Shown: positions 24,284 through 32,413, numbered from the stretch's first letter. The stretch: DNA of 33,546 nt from CAZCDS01 sp964497585 (GCA_964497585.1 CAZCDS010000071.1:1-33546), one strand, 5' to 3'. Program-made: numbers and translations. The notes: generated by a model from the letters alone, not told the origin.

Positions 24284-25477
24284 ATGAAAAATCCAGGCCG
24301 CTCGGTTGTGCTGAAGTGGACGCTGGGCCTGCTGCTCTTCCTCTCATTCCTGATCACTATTTGGACCCTGAGGGACAGAGCCGTCTTCGATCGGGGGCTC
24401 AGACGCGCATCAGATCGTGGCTCCGTCGTGGCAGCCAGGATTTTTCTCGCGCTCGGTGCGCGAGTCAATGCAAGCAATAAATTTCTTGGTGCTTCTCCCC
24501 TTTCAAGCGATGGATTTTTTGGTGGGCCTCCCCTTATCCGGGCTGCCTTAGGTGGCCATGCTGACGTCGTGAAACTCTTGTTGGGGTTTAACGCGAATGT
24601 AAATGCAAGGGATAGTAGAGGCCGAACAGCACTTATGTGGGCGGCGAGGAGAGGAGACCTGGAAGTGGCAAAAGTACTACTCAACAAGGGAGCGGATGTC
24701 AACGCTAGGCTCAACGACGGGTCGACTGCCCTCATGTGGTCGACGGTCTCGATGAACCCGGATCTCATGAAAGAGCTACTCGCGAAAGGGGCTGAGGTAA
24801 ACGCAAGAGCCGGCAATGGCTCCTCTGCGCTTACGTGGGCTGCCGCCGTCAACAATGGCGAGGCGGTGCGACTGCTGAGAGAACACGGAGCGAAAGAGCC
24901 TTTAGCTTTGGCTGCGATGATCGGCGACAAGCGGGAAGTGGAACGGCTTCTCGAAGAAGGGGCAGATGTGAATGCCCGCGACAAGGAAGGCTGGACCCCG
25001 CTCATGAATGCAGTACAAAAAGGGCACGCTGAAGTGGTCAAGCTGCTTCTCAACAAGGGGGCTGACGCGAAAGCGAAGCGCAGGGATGGCTCGACAGCGC
25101 TGATGGACGCGGTCGCCTCTGGCAGAAGTGATCTAGTGGAATTGCTTGTAAGGAAGGGGGCAGACGTCGATCCTCGGCTGAGGAAAGCCATGGAACCCCT
25201 GACGCCGCTGAGTCATGCAGCATGGTACGGCCAATCCAAATTGCTCGCGGCACTCGTGGCCAGGGGTGCTGATGTAAATCGCCGCGCTATGAAGGGGCGG
25301 ACCGCCCTCATATATGCGGTTGTGGCCGGTAACGTCGAGTCGGTCATACAGCTTCTTGGTGATGGTGCCGATCCCAACATCAAGGCAGACGATGGCCGTA
25401 ACGCGATGCAATACGGGTTCAAGTTCCGGCGGCACGAAATCCTTGAGGTGCTGAAGGCCCACACTGCCACGCACTAG
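24284..25477 (+). CDS. membrane-anchored ankyrin-repeat protein
   Basis: 397 residues. A single hydrophobic segment (about residues 8-28, WTLGLLLFLSFLITIWTL) anchors or exports it. About ten ankyrin repeats follow, interrupted by a short unusual stretch after the first (NKFLGASPLSSDGFFGG). Good consensus repeats are TALMWAARRGDLEVAKVLL and TPLMNAVQKGHAEVVKLLL, with GADVNAR turns. The opening DRGSVVAARIFLALGARVNA matches the corresponding DRGDIAAVKTALALGADVNA of the first ankyrin protein, so the two are probably paralogues. GAGGGAG lies 6 nt before the ATG. An exported protein of unknown function follows 42 bp downstream, probably co-transcribed. Confidence 0.9.
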   Translation: MKNPGRSVVLKWTLGLLLFLSFLITIWTLRDRAVFDRGLRRASDRGSVVAARIFLALGARVNASNKFLGASPLSSDGFFGGPPLIRAALGGHADVVKLLLGFNANVNARDSRGRTALMWAARRGDLEVAKVLLNKGADVNARLNDGSTALMWSTVSMNPDLMKELLAKGAEVNARAGNGSSALTWAAAVNNGEAVRLLREHGAKEPLALAAMIGDKREVERLLEEGADVNARDKEGWTPLMNAVQKGHAEVVKLLLNKGADAKAKRRDGSTALMDAVASGRSDLVELLVRKGADVDPRLRKAMEPLTPLSHAAWYGQSKLLAALVARGADVNRRAMKGRTALIYAVVAGNVESVIQLLGDGADPNIKADDGRNAMQYGFKFRRHEILEVLKAHTATH

Positions 25478-25519
25478 ATCGGGAGGTTACCACTGGTCCG
25501 TGCATTTAGAGGAAATATC

Positions 25520-26239
25520 ATGAAGCACGCAGTAGAATCGTTGTTGGTGTTGATTCTGGTACTACCTCTTGTCCTGTGCACTCATGCCGGCGCGGACATG
25601 GGACCTCTTGTCAAGCTTCGAGGGGGTGCTGCTACGCCCAAGTCTCCAGATAACACAATTAGATTGGTATCGCAGAAGGTTACCATGCGACTGAGACCAT
25701 TCACTTACCTGGTCGATGCAATATTCCACTTCTTAAACACGGGCGCGAGCGCGACAGAGTGGGTCGGCTTCCCCAAACGAGTTTCATACAGCAGGGGATT
25801 CCCAGGCACCTTGGATTTCACCCGGTTCGACATGTTCGTTAACGGACAGAAAGTGGAGGTGTCAGAGGAACGGGATCTGACGAACTACGGATACCGTTTG
25901 AAAACATTGCCCCAGGATAACCGATGGATGGTTCACCGCGTTACATTCCCATCTCATGCCGGGACAGTTATTCGAGTCGTCTATGAAGCGCCATACCTCG
26001 GAAGACTTGGCAGATCAGCAGCCACCTATGTTTACGGGACTGGCACCAATTGGAAGGGGACTATCGGACGTGCGACTTTCATCATTGACAGCTCAGAAGT
26101 AGGCCATGCAAAAAATCTAGACCTCTATTTTCCGTCTGCAGCAGGGCCTCGTAAGATCTCAGAGCATCTGTTGGTTTCGGAAATCAGGGACTTCGAGCCC
26201 CCGCTCGACGCGGAACTCGTAGTGGTGATCCACCACTAG
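25520..26239 (+). CDS. exported protein of unknown function
   Basis: 239 residues with a clear export signal (MKHAVESLLVLILVLPLVLC, cleavage after HAGA or at the Cys at 20, so lipidation is conceivable though the lipobox is poor). The mature part looks all-beta: KVTMRLRPFTYLVDAIFHFLN, EWVGFPKRV, VNGQKVEV, HRVTFPSHAGTVIRVVYEAPY. This layout, a strand pair describing a structural protein followed by a second beta domain, recalls DUF4424-like proteins, but I am not sure. AGAGGAAAT precedes the ATG. It follows the second ankyrin gene closely, mirroring the ankyrin plus unknown pair at 16.8-18.7 kb. Confidence 0.7.
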   Translation: MKHAVESLLVLILVLPLVLCTHAGADMGPLVKLRGGAATPKSPDNTIRLVSQKVTMRLRPFTYLVDAIFHFLNTGASATEWVGFPKRVSYSRGFPGTLDFTRFDMFVNGQKVEVSEERDLTNYGYRLKTLPQDNRWMVHRVTFPSHAGTVIRVVYEAPYLGRLGRSAATYVYGTGTNWKGTIGRATFIIDSSEVGHAKNLDLYFPSAAGPRKISEHLLVSEIRDFEPPLDAELVVVIHH

Positions 26240-26360
26240 TGACAAAACATCGTGGCGGCTTCTCGGTCAGCTACCAGAGATTAGCTTTGAACAAGAATCG
26301 ATTCTTTGACGTGACCATCATTACCACGAAATTACAAATAAAGTTCTGTAGTTCCGGTCA

Positions 26361-26547
26361 CATCATACTTATTTGCCGTATCCAACGTAGAAGCTAGGTC
26401 ACGAACTCGAGGGGGTTACCAGCCTCCCGAGCGTAAGCGCGGTGATCGGCGCGTGTCCAGCCGGAAACCATGGCTCAAAGGTTCTTGGTAAATGCGTACA
26501 GTGTGCCCGCAATGAAGCGGCTTGTCCATGTTGCGTCGGCGTTCCCG
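26361..26547. repeat. dispersed repeat family R, copy R1
   Basis: About 187 bp sharing long blocks with R2 (26612-26803), R3 (27899-28068) and, in its first half, R4 (29021-29106). It starts CATCATACTTATTTGCCG and includes GAGGGGGTTACCAGCCTCC and the GCGTACAGTGTGCCCGCAAT block. It lacks a few bases in the middle relative to R2. On the minus strand it reads KPLHCGHTVRIYQ, matching the other copies. Confidence 0.75.
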
Positions 26548-26607
26548 TAATTCCGTACGTAATTCCGTATAATTCCGCATATAATTCCGTAATTCCGCGT
26601 AATTCCG
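26548..26607. repeat. short tandem array of six TAATTCCG units
   Basis: TAATTCCG occurs six times, at 26548, 26560, 26570, 26582, 26590 and 26600. The start-to-start steps are 12, 10, 12, 8 and 10 bp. It fills exactly the space between repeat copies R1 and R2. The AT-rich units contrast with the surrounding GC-rich sequence. Confidence 0.8.
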
Positions 26608-26611
26608 GGTA

Positions 26612-26803
26612 CACCATACCTATTTGCCGTATCCAACGCAGAAGCTACGTCACGAACTCGAGGGGGTTACCAGCCTCCCAAGCGCAACCGCGGTGGCTGC
26701 CAACGGTCCCAGTCAATCGGAAAGCATGGCTCAAAGCTTGTTGGTGAAAGGGTACAGTGTTCCCGCAATGAAGCGGCTCGTGCATGTCGCGTCGGCGTTC
26801 CCG
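26612..26803. repeat. dispersed repeat family R, copy R2
   Basis: About 192 bp and the fullest copy, 251 bp after R1 and in the same orientation. It shares the TATTTGCCGTATCCAACG start, the GAGGGGGTTACCAGCCTCC block, ACAGTGTTCCCGCAATGAAG and the GTCGGCGTTCCCG end (the last only with R1). On the minus strand it reads EPLHCGNTVPFHQQALSHAF and ends NPLEFVT before a TAG. Confidence 0.75.
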
Positions 26804-27052
26804 TCGGCCTATCACAATCGGGCCGAGTTCGGGTGAAGGCACACGCTAAAGAAGCCGCTTGACCGGGTAGCCGAGTGAGTGGTACGTTCATATTCTGGGG
26901 AAAGAGCCATTGATCCTGCACAAATGTGGGAATTGGGGTGGTTAGACCATTCTTGCAAGCCCAGCGACGCTGATTCGACACAGCAGCTCATCAGCCGGAT
27001 GCATTTCTCTGCGGATCCGGTGACAATCTATATAGCAAAGGAGATTATTACC

Positions 27053-27568
27053 ATGAATATGATTATCCGTGATGAAACAGAGTCTGATGTCAAGACAATA
27101 TCCGATATCGCAAGAGCCGCCTTTGAGAATCATCCGATCAGCAACCAGACAGAGCAGTTCATAGTTGAGGCGTTGCGAGCCTCCAACGCTCTCGCTATTT
27201 CCCTGGTCGCAGAGGTTGACGGTAAAGTGGTCGGTCACATAGCTTTCTCCCTGGTTACCATTTCTGATGGAAGTCAGAATTGGTACGGCCTCGGACCCAT
27301 TTCCGTCCTGCCCGAATACCAAAAGCAAGGTATAGGAAAAGCTTTGATGTATGAAGGCCTGGCCCGGCTGAGAAACCGAGGAGCCAAGGCCTGCGTTCTT
27401 GTAGGTGACCCAAACTATTATGGACGGTTCGGCTTCAAGAGCCTGCTTGAATTATCGCATGAAGGTGTTCCACAGGAAAACGTCCTATCCTTGCCCTTTG
27501 AAGGAAACAAGGCTCACGGTGTTGTGGTGTTTCACCCTAGTTTCTCTGCCACCGCATCACAAGTCTAA
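27053..27568 (+). CDS. GNAT family N-acetyltransferase (YhbS-like)
   Basis: 171 residues. A GNAT acyl-CoA transferase with motif A LGPISVLPEYQKQGIGKALM, carrying the Q/R-x-x-G-x-G/A pyrophosphate loop (QKQGIG), and the GDPNYYGRFGFK block of the YhbS group (G-D-P-x-Y-Y-x-R-F-G-F). The N-terminal IIRDETESDVKTISDIARAAF strand and helix are also typical. The start at 27053 is set by AAAGGAG 9 nt upstream, in a notably AT-rich context compared with its neighbours. Substrate unknown. It is flanked by repeats R2 and R3 and has no partner gene, which suggests acquisition within the accessory region. Confidence 0.92.
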   Translation: MNMIIRDETESDVKTISDIARAAFENHPISNQTEQFIVEALRASNALAISLVAEVDGKVVGHIAFSLVTISDGSQNWYGLGPISVLPEYQKQGIGKALMYEGLARLRNRGAKACVLVGDPNYYGRFGFKSLLELSHEGVPQENVLSLPFEGNKAHGVVVFHPSFSATASQV

Positions 27569-27759
27569 GTCAGATTCTCATAAGACTACGACGGTCTAAA
27601 ATGAGCAGGACAACAATGCTCCTGACCGACTCCTCGAATGCTTCGGCCGTTCCCCCGAATTGGTGCATGACCGATGGTGACAATATTTTGGCGGCCAGGC
27701 CCCTCACAGATGTAGTGGCCTCACCGAGGGAAGCTGATCGTAGTGATTTACTACCAAAG

Positions 27760-27773
27760 GCCCGATATCGGGC
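27760..27773. repeat. 14-bp perfect palindrome
   Basis: GCCCGATATCGGGC lies about 190 bp after the GNAT stop. It may serve as a hairpin or a protein-binding site. Confidence 0.35.
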
Positions 27774-27898
27774 GATAGATCGGCGATAGTGTCCAGCCTG
27801 ACCGGAGCACCCTCATCGCCCGTAACATACAAACGGGAGAGCTGATCCATGCTTCAATGTCTTGAGGAACTCGATGTTATCCAATCCCATGGAAATCC

Positions 27899-28068
27899 CA
27901 TCATACTTATTTACTGTGTCCAACGAAGAAGTTAGGTCGAGAATTCGAATGTGTTACCAACCTCTTGGGCGCGAGCACGGTGGCTGCCAAAGGCCCCGGT
28001 CGGTCTGAAACCATGCCTCAAAGCTTCTTGGTAAATGCGTACAGTGTTCCCGCAATAAAGCGGCTCAT
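27899..28068. repeat. dispersed repeat family R, copy R3
   Basis: About 170 bp. It starts CATCATACTTATTTACTGTG, matches R1 and R2 through TGCGTACAGTGTTCCCGCAAT and ends near GCGGCTCAT. It lacks the GTCGGCGTTCCCG end of R1 and R2 and is instead followed within 65 bp by repeat F2. On the minus strand it reads EPLYCGNTVRIYQEALRHGF and ends NTFEFST before TAA. Confidence 0.75.
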
Positions 28069-28291
28069 CCCGGGACGGGATGACCTGTTGGTTTTGGCCT
28101 GGCCACTCGGGGGGATGGGGGCAAATTGGTGAGCACTCCCGGACAGCGGGATTGGAGCGGGCGAGGGTGAACTCCTGTGCCTTCGCGGACGAGGCAGCAG
28201 ACCCGTTGGGAGCGATGATTTCATGGCTCCCCCGGAAGTGGGGCTTGGCAGAGTAGCGCAGGCAGAAGCCCTGCGCGAAAAAGAGCTTCAA
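27932..28291 (-). pseudogene. open frame spanning repeats F2 and R3; possible decayed small gene
   Basis: A 119-codon frame runs through F2 and R3 without a stop, from a TTG at 28291 to a TAA. It has no visible ribosome binding site and matches no family I know. The interest lies in its relatives. The F1 copy reads 24 of 32 residues identically over the SH(E/D)II...VREC stretch with mostly conservative changes. R1, R2 and R4 keep the C-terminal EF(V/S)T followed by a stop codon, TAG or TAA. That pattern suggests that the repeats descend from a coding sequence. A functional gene, a pseudogene and chance are all still possible. Confidence 0.3.
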
Positions 28292-28293
28292 GC
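28134..28293. repeat. dispersed repeat family F, copy F2
   Basis: About 160 bp, the partner of F1 at 24034-24194 in the same orientation 4.1 kb away. It lies directly beside R3, which suggests that F and R are parts of one composite element. Confidence 0.7.
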
Positions 28294-28588
28294 GGAATTT
28301 GGTCCACCCGGAAGGCCCCGTGTTGTTTTGACATTCTCGCTTACGTCGGGCTCCGCAGGTGATGGGACAAAGGAAGATCTTTGTAAGCTACCCTTGAACT
28401 CCCGAAGGTTTTCGATAAGAATTCCCGCACGTGTCCGACGAACGACTCGATGGGCGGCGGAGGAATCGTGCCAGACATGCCCAGCGACTCGATCACCGCG
28501 GAGACTCGGCCCCGAAAAAAGTTGGGAGACCTCAGAAGCGTGATGGAACCCATTCAAGAAGTGGTTATGAATTCCGGGGGTTGCAGCA

Positions 28589-29011
28589 TTGAACCCAAAC
28601 CTGAAAACCAGAAATGACCATCGGTCATTATTGGCGGGCCTCAAACAACGAACGCGTCATCTCAAAGAGGAAACCTTTGTCCTTTATCTTGCCGCCCGTC
28701 ATCCCGGTACACCGTGGTATGCGAAGCTTTTCGTTGCCGGCATTGTCGCCTATGCACTGAGCCCTATTGATCTCATCCCGGACTTCGTACCGATTTTGGG
28801 TTATGTGGACGATCTCATTTTGATCCCTATTGGTATTTTTCTGGCCGTCAAGATGGTGCCGCCTCACGTTTTGAACGAGTGCCGAGCACGGGCACAAGAG
28901 GCCATGGCAAACGGTAAACCGCGAAGCCGAGTCGCTGCAGCGATTATTCTCATATTTTGGGTCGCTCTGGCGATACTTTGTATTGTCTGGGCCTATAACA
29001 CATTCGCGTAG
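28589..29011 (+). CDS. DUF1232 (YkvA-like) membrane protein
   Basis: 140 residues. The DUF1232 core is clear: LYLAARHPGTPWYAKLFVAGIVAYALSP, IDLIPDFVPILGYVDDLILIP. A second transmembrane segment (about residues 114-135) ends the protein. Members of this family are small membrane proteins of unknown role, often next to stress or envelope genes. The start is a TTG with a GGGGG stretch upstream; no ATG lies early enough to keep the domain. Repeat R4 begins 10 bp after the stop codon. Confidence 0.85.
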   Translation: MNPNLKTRNDHRSLLAGLKQRTRHLKEETFVLYLAARHPGTPWYAKLFVAGIVAYALSPIDLIPDFVPILGYVDDLILIPIGIFLAVKMVPPHVLNECRARAQEAMANGKPRSRVAAAIILIFWVALAILCIVWAYNTFA

Positions 29012-29020
29012 TTGCGGGTA

Positions 29021-29106
29021 CACGATACTTATTTGCTCTGTCGAACGCAGAAGCTACGTCGAGAATTCGAACCTTTTACCAGCCCCCTGAGCGCAACCGT
29101 GGTGAG
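29021..29106. repeat. dispersed repeat family R, copy R4 (first half)
   Basis: About 86 bp matching the first half of the R family: CACGATACTTATTTGC, CGAACGCAGAAGCTACGTCG (as in R2) and GAGCGCAACCG. After 29106 the match breaks off. Scattered similarity at about 29200-29250 (AAACCATG, CATAGTG-like) may be the remains of its second half after an insertion of about 90 bp. Confidence 0.65.
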
Positions 29107-29263
29107 TGGCACGCTGCCGGTACCCTACTGAACGGCTTCAGCACTGAGACCTCTTTCGTCGTCGTTCGGCCTTGATGTCAAGGACGATGCTGGAGGACCG
29201 CAAACCATGACTCCAACCCGCGCCGGCACTACGTATAGTGTCATCTGAAAGCGACGCCCAATC

Positions 29264-30235
29264 TCATTTCACGATCTTGCTCGCTTGCTTGAGAATTGAG
29301 TCCGGCAGCTTCAGACCGATCTTCTCTGCCTCTCCGGGATTCAGGACGAGCATGGTTTTCTTGCCCGCCTGCACAGGCAGTTCGGAGATCTTCGCCTTCC
29401 CCTGAAGGACCTGCAGTGCCATCGCTCCTGCCTGCCTGCCCAATTGGTAGTAATCCAGGGCCGTTGCTGCGACTGCACCTTTGGACACGGCCTCGATGAC
29501 GGCGGCGAAGAGTGGTACCTTGTCTGCCTCACAAATCTTTGCGATGGATGGGATGGCCTGGACCACCGCAATATCGGCCGGAGCGTGAATCACATCGACT
29601 TTGCCTACCAGCTTCTTCGCTGCCGACGCTGCCTGGTCCGAGGATTCAGCGTACGCCTCAACCACCTGAAGACTACGCTTTGCCGCTTCATCCTTCAGGT
29701 CCTTGACCAGTACCTGTGAACTCACGTCCTTGGGGTTGTAAATGATGCCGACAGATTTGGCGCCTGGTACTATTTCCTTGATCAGGTCCAGTTGTTTTCC
29801 GCTTGGGGAGCGATCGGTCACACCCGATACATTCCTGCCGGGATTCTCCAACGACTTGACGACGCCGGCAGAAACCGGATCGGTCACCGCGGCAAAGATG
29901 ATCGGGATGTCCGCAGTCGCGGCAGCAGCATCCTGGGTGGACCCGGTGGATATCGCGAATATCAAATCAACCTTCTCTTTTGCGAACTCCTTGGCGATCT
30001 TTTTGGAAGCCGCTCTGTTACCTTTCGCATATTTGATGTCAAACCTCACCTTTTTCCCCGCGCGGTACCCGTGATCCTTCAGATAATCGATGAATCCTTT
30101 CCGCGCGGCATCCAGAGCAGGATAGGATGCTATCTGCGTAATCCCTATCCGGAAAGCCGGTTCAGCGCCGGCAGCCCACAAGGTTCCCAGGACGAACACA
30201 GCCAACACCGTCCCTATTGACATAGCTTTTTTCAT
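29264..30235 (-). CDS. ABC transporter substrate-binding protein, TrpX/PF04392 family
   Basis: 323 residues with an export signal (MKKAMSIGTVLAVFVLGTLW, cleavage after AGA). The mature part is a two-lobed periplasmic binding protein: FRIGITQIASYPALDAARKGF, FAKEKVDLIFAISTGSTQDAA, IIFAAVTDPVSAGVV, SGVTDRSPSGKQLDLI, VGIIYNPKD and a LVLNPGEAEKIGLKLP ending. These are the hallmarks of the ABC_sub_bind family linked to tryptophan or other aromatic amino acid and purine-like ligands. AGGAGGTG precedes the ATG. No permease or ATPase gene lies next to it, so it is an orphan here. A long hairpin lies upstream. Confidence 0.93.
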   Translation of the reverse strand: MKKAMSIGTVLAVFVLGTLWAAGAEPAFRIGITQIASYPALDAARKGFIDYLKDHGYRAGKKVRFDIKYAKGNRAASKKIAKEFAKEKVDLIFAISTGSTQDAAAATADIPIIFAAVTDPVSAGVVKSLENPGRNVSGVTDRSPSGKQLDLIKEIVPGAKSVGIIYNPKDVSSQVLVKDLKDEAAKRSLQVVEAYAESSDQAASAAKKLVGKVDVIHAPADIAVVQAIPSIAKICEADKVPLFAAVIEAVSKGAVAATALDYYQLGRQAGAMALQVLQGKAKISELPVQAGKKTMLVLNPGEAEKIGLKLPDSILKQASKIVK

Positions 30236-30335
30236 GACACCACCTCCTGATGTTGAATCCGCCTAGGACAGAACCGGATTTGACCAAGTTGAAACGCCGA
30301 TCCGTCCATACTCGCCTGCCTGTATTTCATTGTAA

Positions 30336-30384
30336 GAGTTCACTGGGGCGGGCCTTTATGCAAAAGGTCCTTCCAAGTGAACTC
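30336..30384. terminator. long imperfect hairpin between acyl-CoA synthetase and binding-protein genes
   Basis: GAGTTCACT (30336-30344) and AGTGAACTC (30376-30384) pair perfectly. Inside them GGGCCTTT pairs with AAAGGTCC by one wobble, and a G-rich/TTCC segment between can continue the helix. The hairpin lies 28 bp after the acyl-CoA synthetase stop on the minus strand and has no T-tract. It can be a terminator of the upstream gene or part of the binding-protein leader. Confidence 0.5.
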
Positions 30385-30412
30385 CTCCATCTATGGGATA
30401 CTCTGATCCGTT

Positions 30413-32215
30413 TCAGGCTCGATAGAGCGATTCTATGAGGTCGGAAAATGTTTCATTGATGTATTTACGTTTCACTTTCATGGTCGGGGTCACTTCCCCG
30501 TCTTCCTCGAGGAGTTTCTTAGGGAGGATGCGGAACTTCTTTATCTGTTCGACACGAGCGAGCTCTTTGTTTACCCGGTCGACTTCCGTCTGTATGAGCT
30601 TTGTGACTTCCGGGGCCTGGGTAAGGGTTGCGTACGTCGTATACTGAATCTTATTGTCGGTGGCATACTTGACGACATTGTCCTCATCAATGATGATCAA
30701 TGCGGTAAGGTATTTGCGGCCGTCCCCTATCACCACCGCGTCATTGATATATGGTGAGAACTTGAGCTGGTTTTCTATGTTTTGCGGTGCAACATTCTTG
30801 CCGCCGGAGGTGATGATGAGATCCTTCTTCCTGTCGGTGATTAAAAGGAAGCCGTTTTCATCGAACTCGCCGACGTCCCCGGAATGCAGCCAGCCGTCCA
30901 CGAGCGTTTCCGCTGTGGCCTCGGGGTTGCGAAAATAGCCCTTGAAGACATTTCCGCCCTTTACGAGGATCTCTCCGTCCGGTGCGATCTTAACCTCCAC
31001 GCCCGGAAGAGGCGGCCCGACCGTACCCGCTTTGATCTCTTGTCCCCTGTGGATGGACGTGGGCCCGCTCCCTTCGGTCTGGCCGTACACCTCTCGGAGC
31101 GGTATGCCTATGGAATGATAGAATTTCAGCACATCGGGGCTGATGGGCGCAGCTCCTGACACGGCCAGCCGGACCCGTTCGAAGCCGAGACGCTTCTTGA
31201 GCTTACGAAAGACGAGGAAATGGGCCAGGAAGAAACCCACCCCCAGACTCAACGGGATGGGAACGTGAGCGAGCTTCACGTCCGCGTACTTTGTTCCGAT
31301 CTTCATTGCGAGTCCGAACATGATACGCTTGAAGAGTGTGGCGTCCTGCATGCGAATGAATATGGCGGAATGGTACTTCTCCCATATCCGCGGAACCGCA
31401 AAGAAGACGGTCGGGCTCACTTCGACAACATTTTGCGTAACGGTATCGGTGTTCTCGATGAAGTTTACCGTGAACCTGTAGCGGAGGGGAAGGAATACCG
31501 AGAACATCCGTTCGGCAATGTGGGAAAGGGGCAGAAACGAAACGACTTCATCGGTGTCACGCACGTCAAGGACCTCTTTGAGCGTGCCCGTTGTCCAGAT
31601 GATGTTGTCGTGGGTGAGCATGGCCCCTTTTGGCGGCCCGGTGGTACCGGACGTGTAGATCAACAGGGCGACTCCGTCCGGCTTCGATGCGTTCAAACGC
31701 TTCTCGAAAAGCTCGGGTTCCTTGCGGTCGCGCTCCCGTCCCAGAGCAAGAAGCTCTTCAAAGCTGATGACCATGGGATCTTTGAATTTCCTCAGGCCCT
31801 CCATGTCGATGACCACGATCTTTTGGAGATCCGGGAGATGTTCCCTGACCATGAGGGCTTTGTCGAGCTGTTCCTCGTTTTCGACTATGTAATAGCGGGC
31901 TTGGGAATGTTCCAGGATGTACCGGACCTCTTCCGCGGCATTCGTTGTGTAGATCCCGACGGTTATCCCGCCCGCTGCCATGACCCCGAGATCGGCGTAG
32001 ATCCATTCCGGGCGGTTCTCGCCGATCACCGCGACACAGTCGCCCTGCCGGAGCCCAAGCTCGACAAGACCGCACGCGGTTTCACGCACGTGGCGTCCGT
32101 ATTCCCTCCATGAAACATCCTTCCATAGGCCGAACAGCTTTTGACGGAGTGCAACGCGATCTCCGAGTTCGTCTACTCGCCGCTGGAAGAGTTGTGGAAT
32201 GGTTTCGCCGTTCAT
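30413..32215 (-). CDS. AMP-forming long-chain acyl-CoA synthetase
   Basis: A 600-residue ANL-superfamily enzyme that activates a fatty acid to its acyl-adenylate and then acyl-CoA. The P-loop YTSGTTGPPKG is at residues 187-197. The YGQTEGSGPTS adenine motif, the DGWLHSGDVGEFDENGFL motif with the ribose-binding Asp, and the hinge ITDRKKDLIITSGGKNVAP follow. A long C-terminal domain ending EVTPTMKVKRKYINETF is typical of the FadD15/FAA1-like subgroup that acts on long chains at the membrane surface. GGAG lies 7 nt before the ATG. A crotonase gene lies divergently 480 bp away, which suggests a role in fatty or aromatic acid oxidation. Confidence 0.95.
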   Translation of the reverse strand: MNGETIPQLFQRRVDELGDRVALRQKLFGLWKDVSWREYGRHVRETACGLVELGLRQGDCVAVIGENRPEWIYADLGVMAAGGITVGIYTTNAAEEVRYILEHSQARYYIVENEEQLDKALMVREHLPDLQKIVVIDMEGLRKFKDPMVISFEELLALGRERDRKEPELFEKRLNASKPDGVALLIYTSGTTGPPKGAMLTHDNIIWTTGTLKEVLDVRDTDEVVSFLPLSHIAERMFSVFLPLRYRFTVNFIENTDTVTQNVVEVSPTVFFAVPRIWEKYHSAIFIRMQDATLFKRIMFGLAMKIGTKYADVKLAHVPIPLSLGVGFFLAHFLVFRKLKKRLGFERVRLAVSGAAPISPDVLKFYHSIGIPLREVYGQTEGSGPTSIHRGQEIKAGTVGPPLPGVEVKIAPDGEILVKGGNVFKGYFRNPEATAETLVDGWLHSGDVGEFDENGFLLITDRKKDLIITSGGKNVAPQNIENQLKFSPYINDAVVIGDGRKYLTALIIIDEDNVVKYATDNKIQYTTYATLTQAPEVTKLIQTEVDRVNKELARVEQIKKFRILPKKLLEEDGEVTPTMKVKRKYINETFSDLIESLYRA

Positions 32216-32413
32216 GGCTGACTCCAGGTCTACTCAGGCGTCGTGCTCTGCGCCGAAGCCGCACCACCGATCCGCGGATCCCGAGAAATCTAGCACAAAA
32301 AGGCTCCATTCTCCAGCTCGCGGAGACGATGCTTCCCCGCGTATTTGGTGCCCGGGGTCAGTTTTTACCCAGGAAAGACCCTACCACAGTGAACTGCCGC
32401 CAAAGGCTCGGGT

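Larger units (their letters stand above)
26240..27052. other. repeat-filled region between the exported protein and GNAT genes
   Basis: 813 bp without a supported gene. It holds R1, the TAATTCCG array and R2 in a row, and then about 250 bp leading to the GNAT start in which I see nothing more. The frame upstream of the GNAT ATG is open to 26879 but is not coding-like. Confidence 0.6.
27569..28588. other. repeat-rich region between GNAT and DUF1232 genes
   Basis: About 1,020 bp without a confident gene. It contains the 14-bp palindrome, R3, F2 and the long minus-strand frame through both. The 62-codon frame at 27601-27789 has no ribosome binding site. Nothing further is recognised between 28294 and 28588. 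Confidence 0.55.

Noticed and set aside
27601..27789. 62-codon gene after the GNAT gene
   Set aside because: No ribosome binding site, no recognisable pattern, and composition like the surrounding non-coding sequence.
26361..29106. Integron-type cassette array with the R repeats as attC sites
   Set aside because: R1, R2 and R3 have an RYYYAAC-like heptamer (ATCCAAC or GTCCAAC), but R4 does not, and I find no matching GTTRRRY at the other end of any copy. Spacing to the genes varies from 10 to over 300 bp and no integrase is present.
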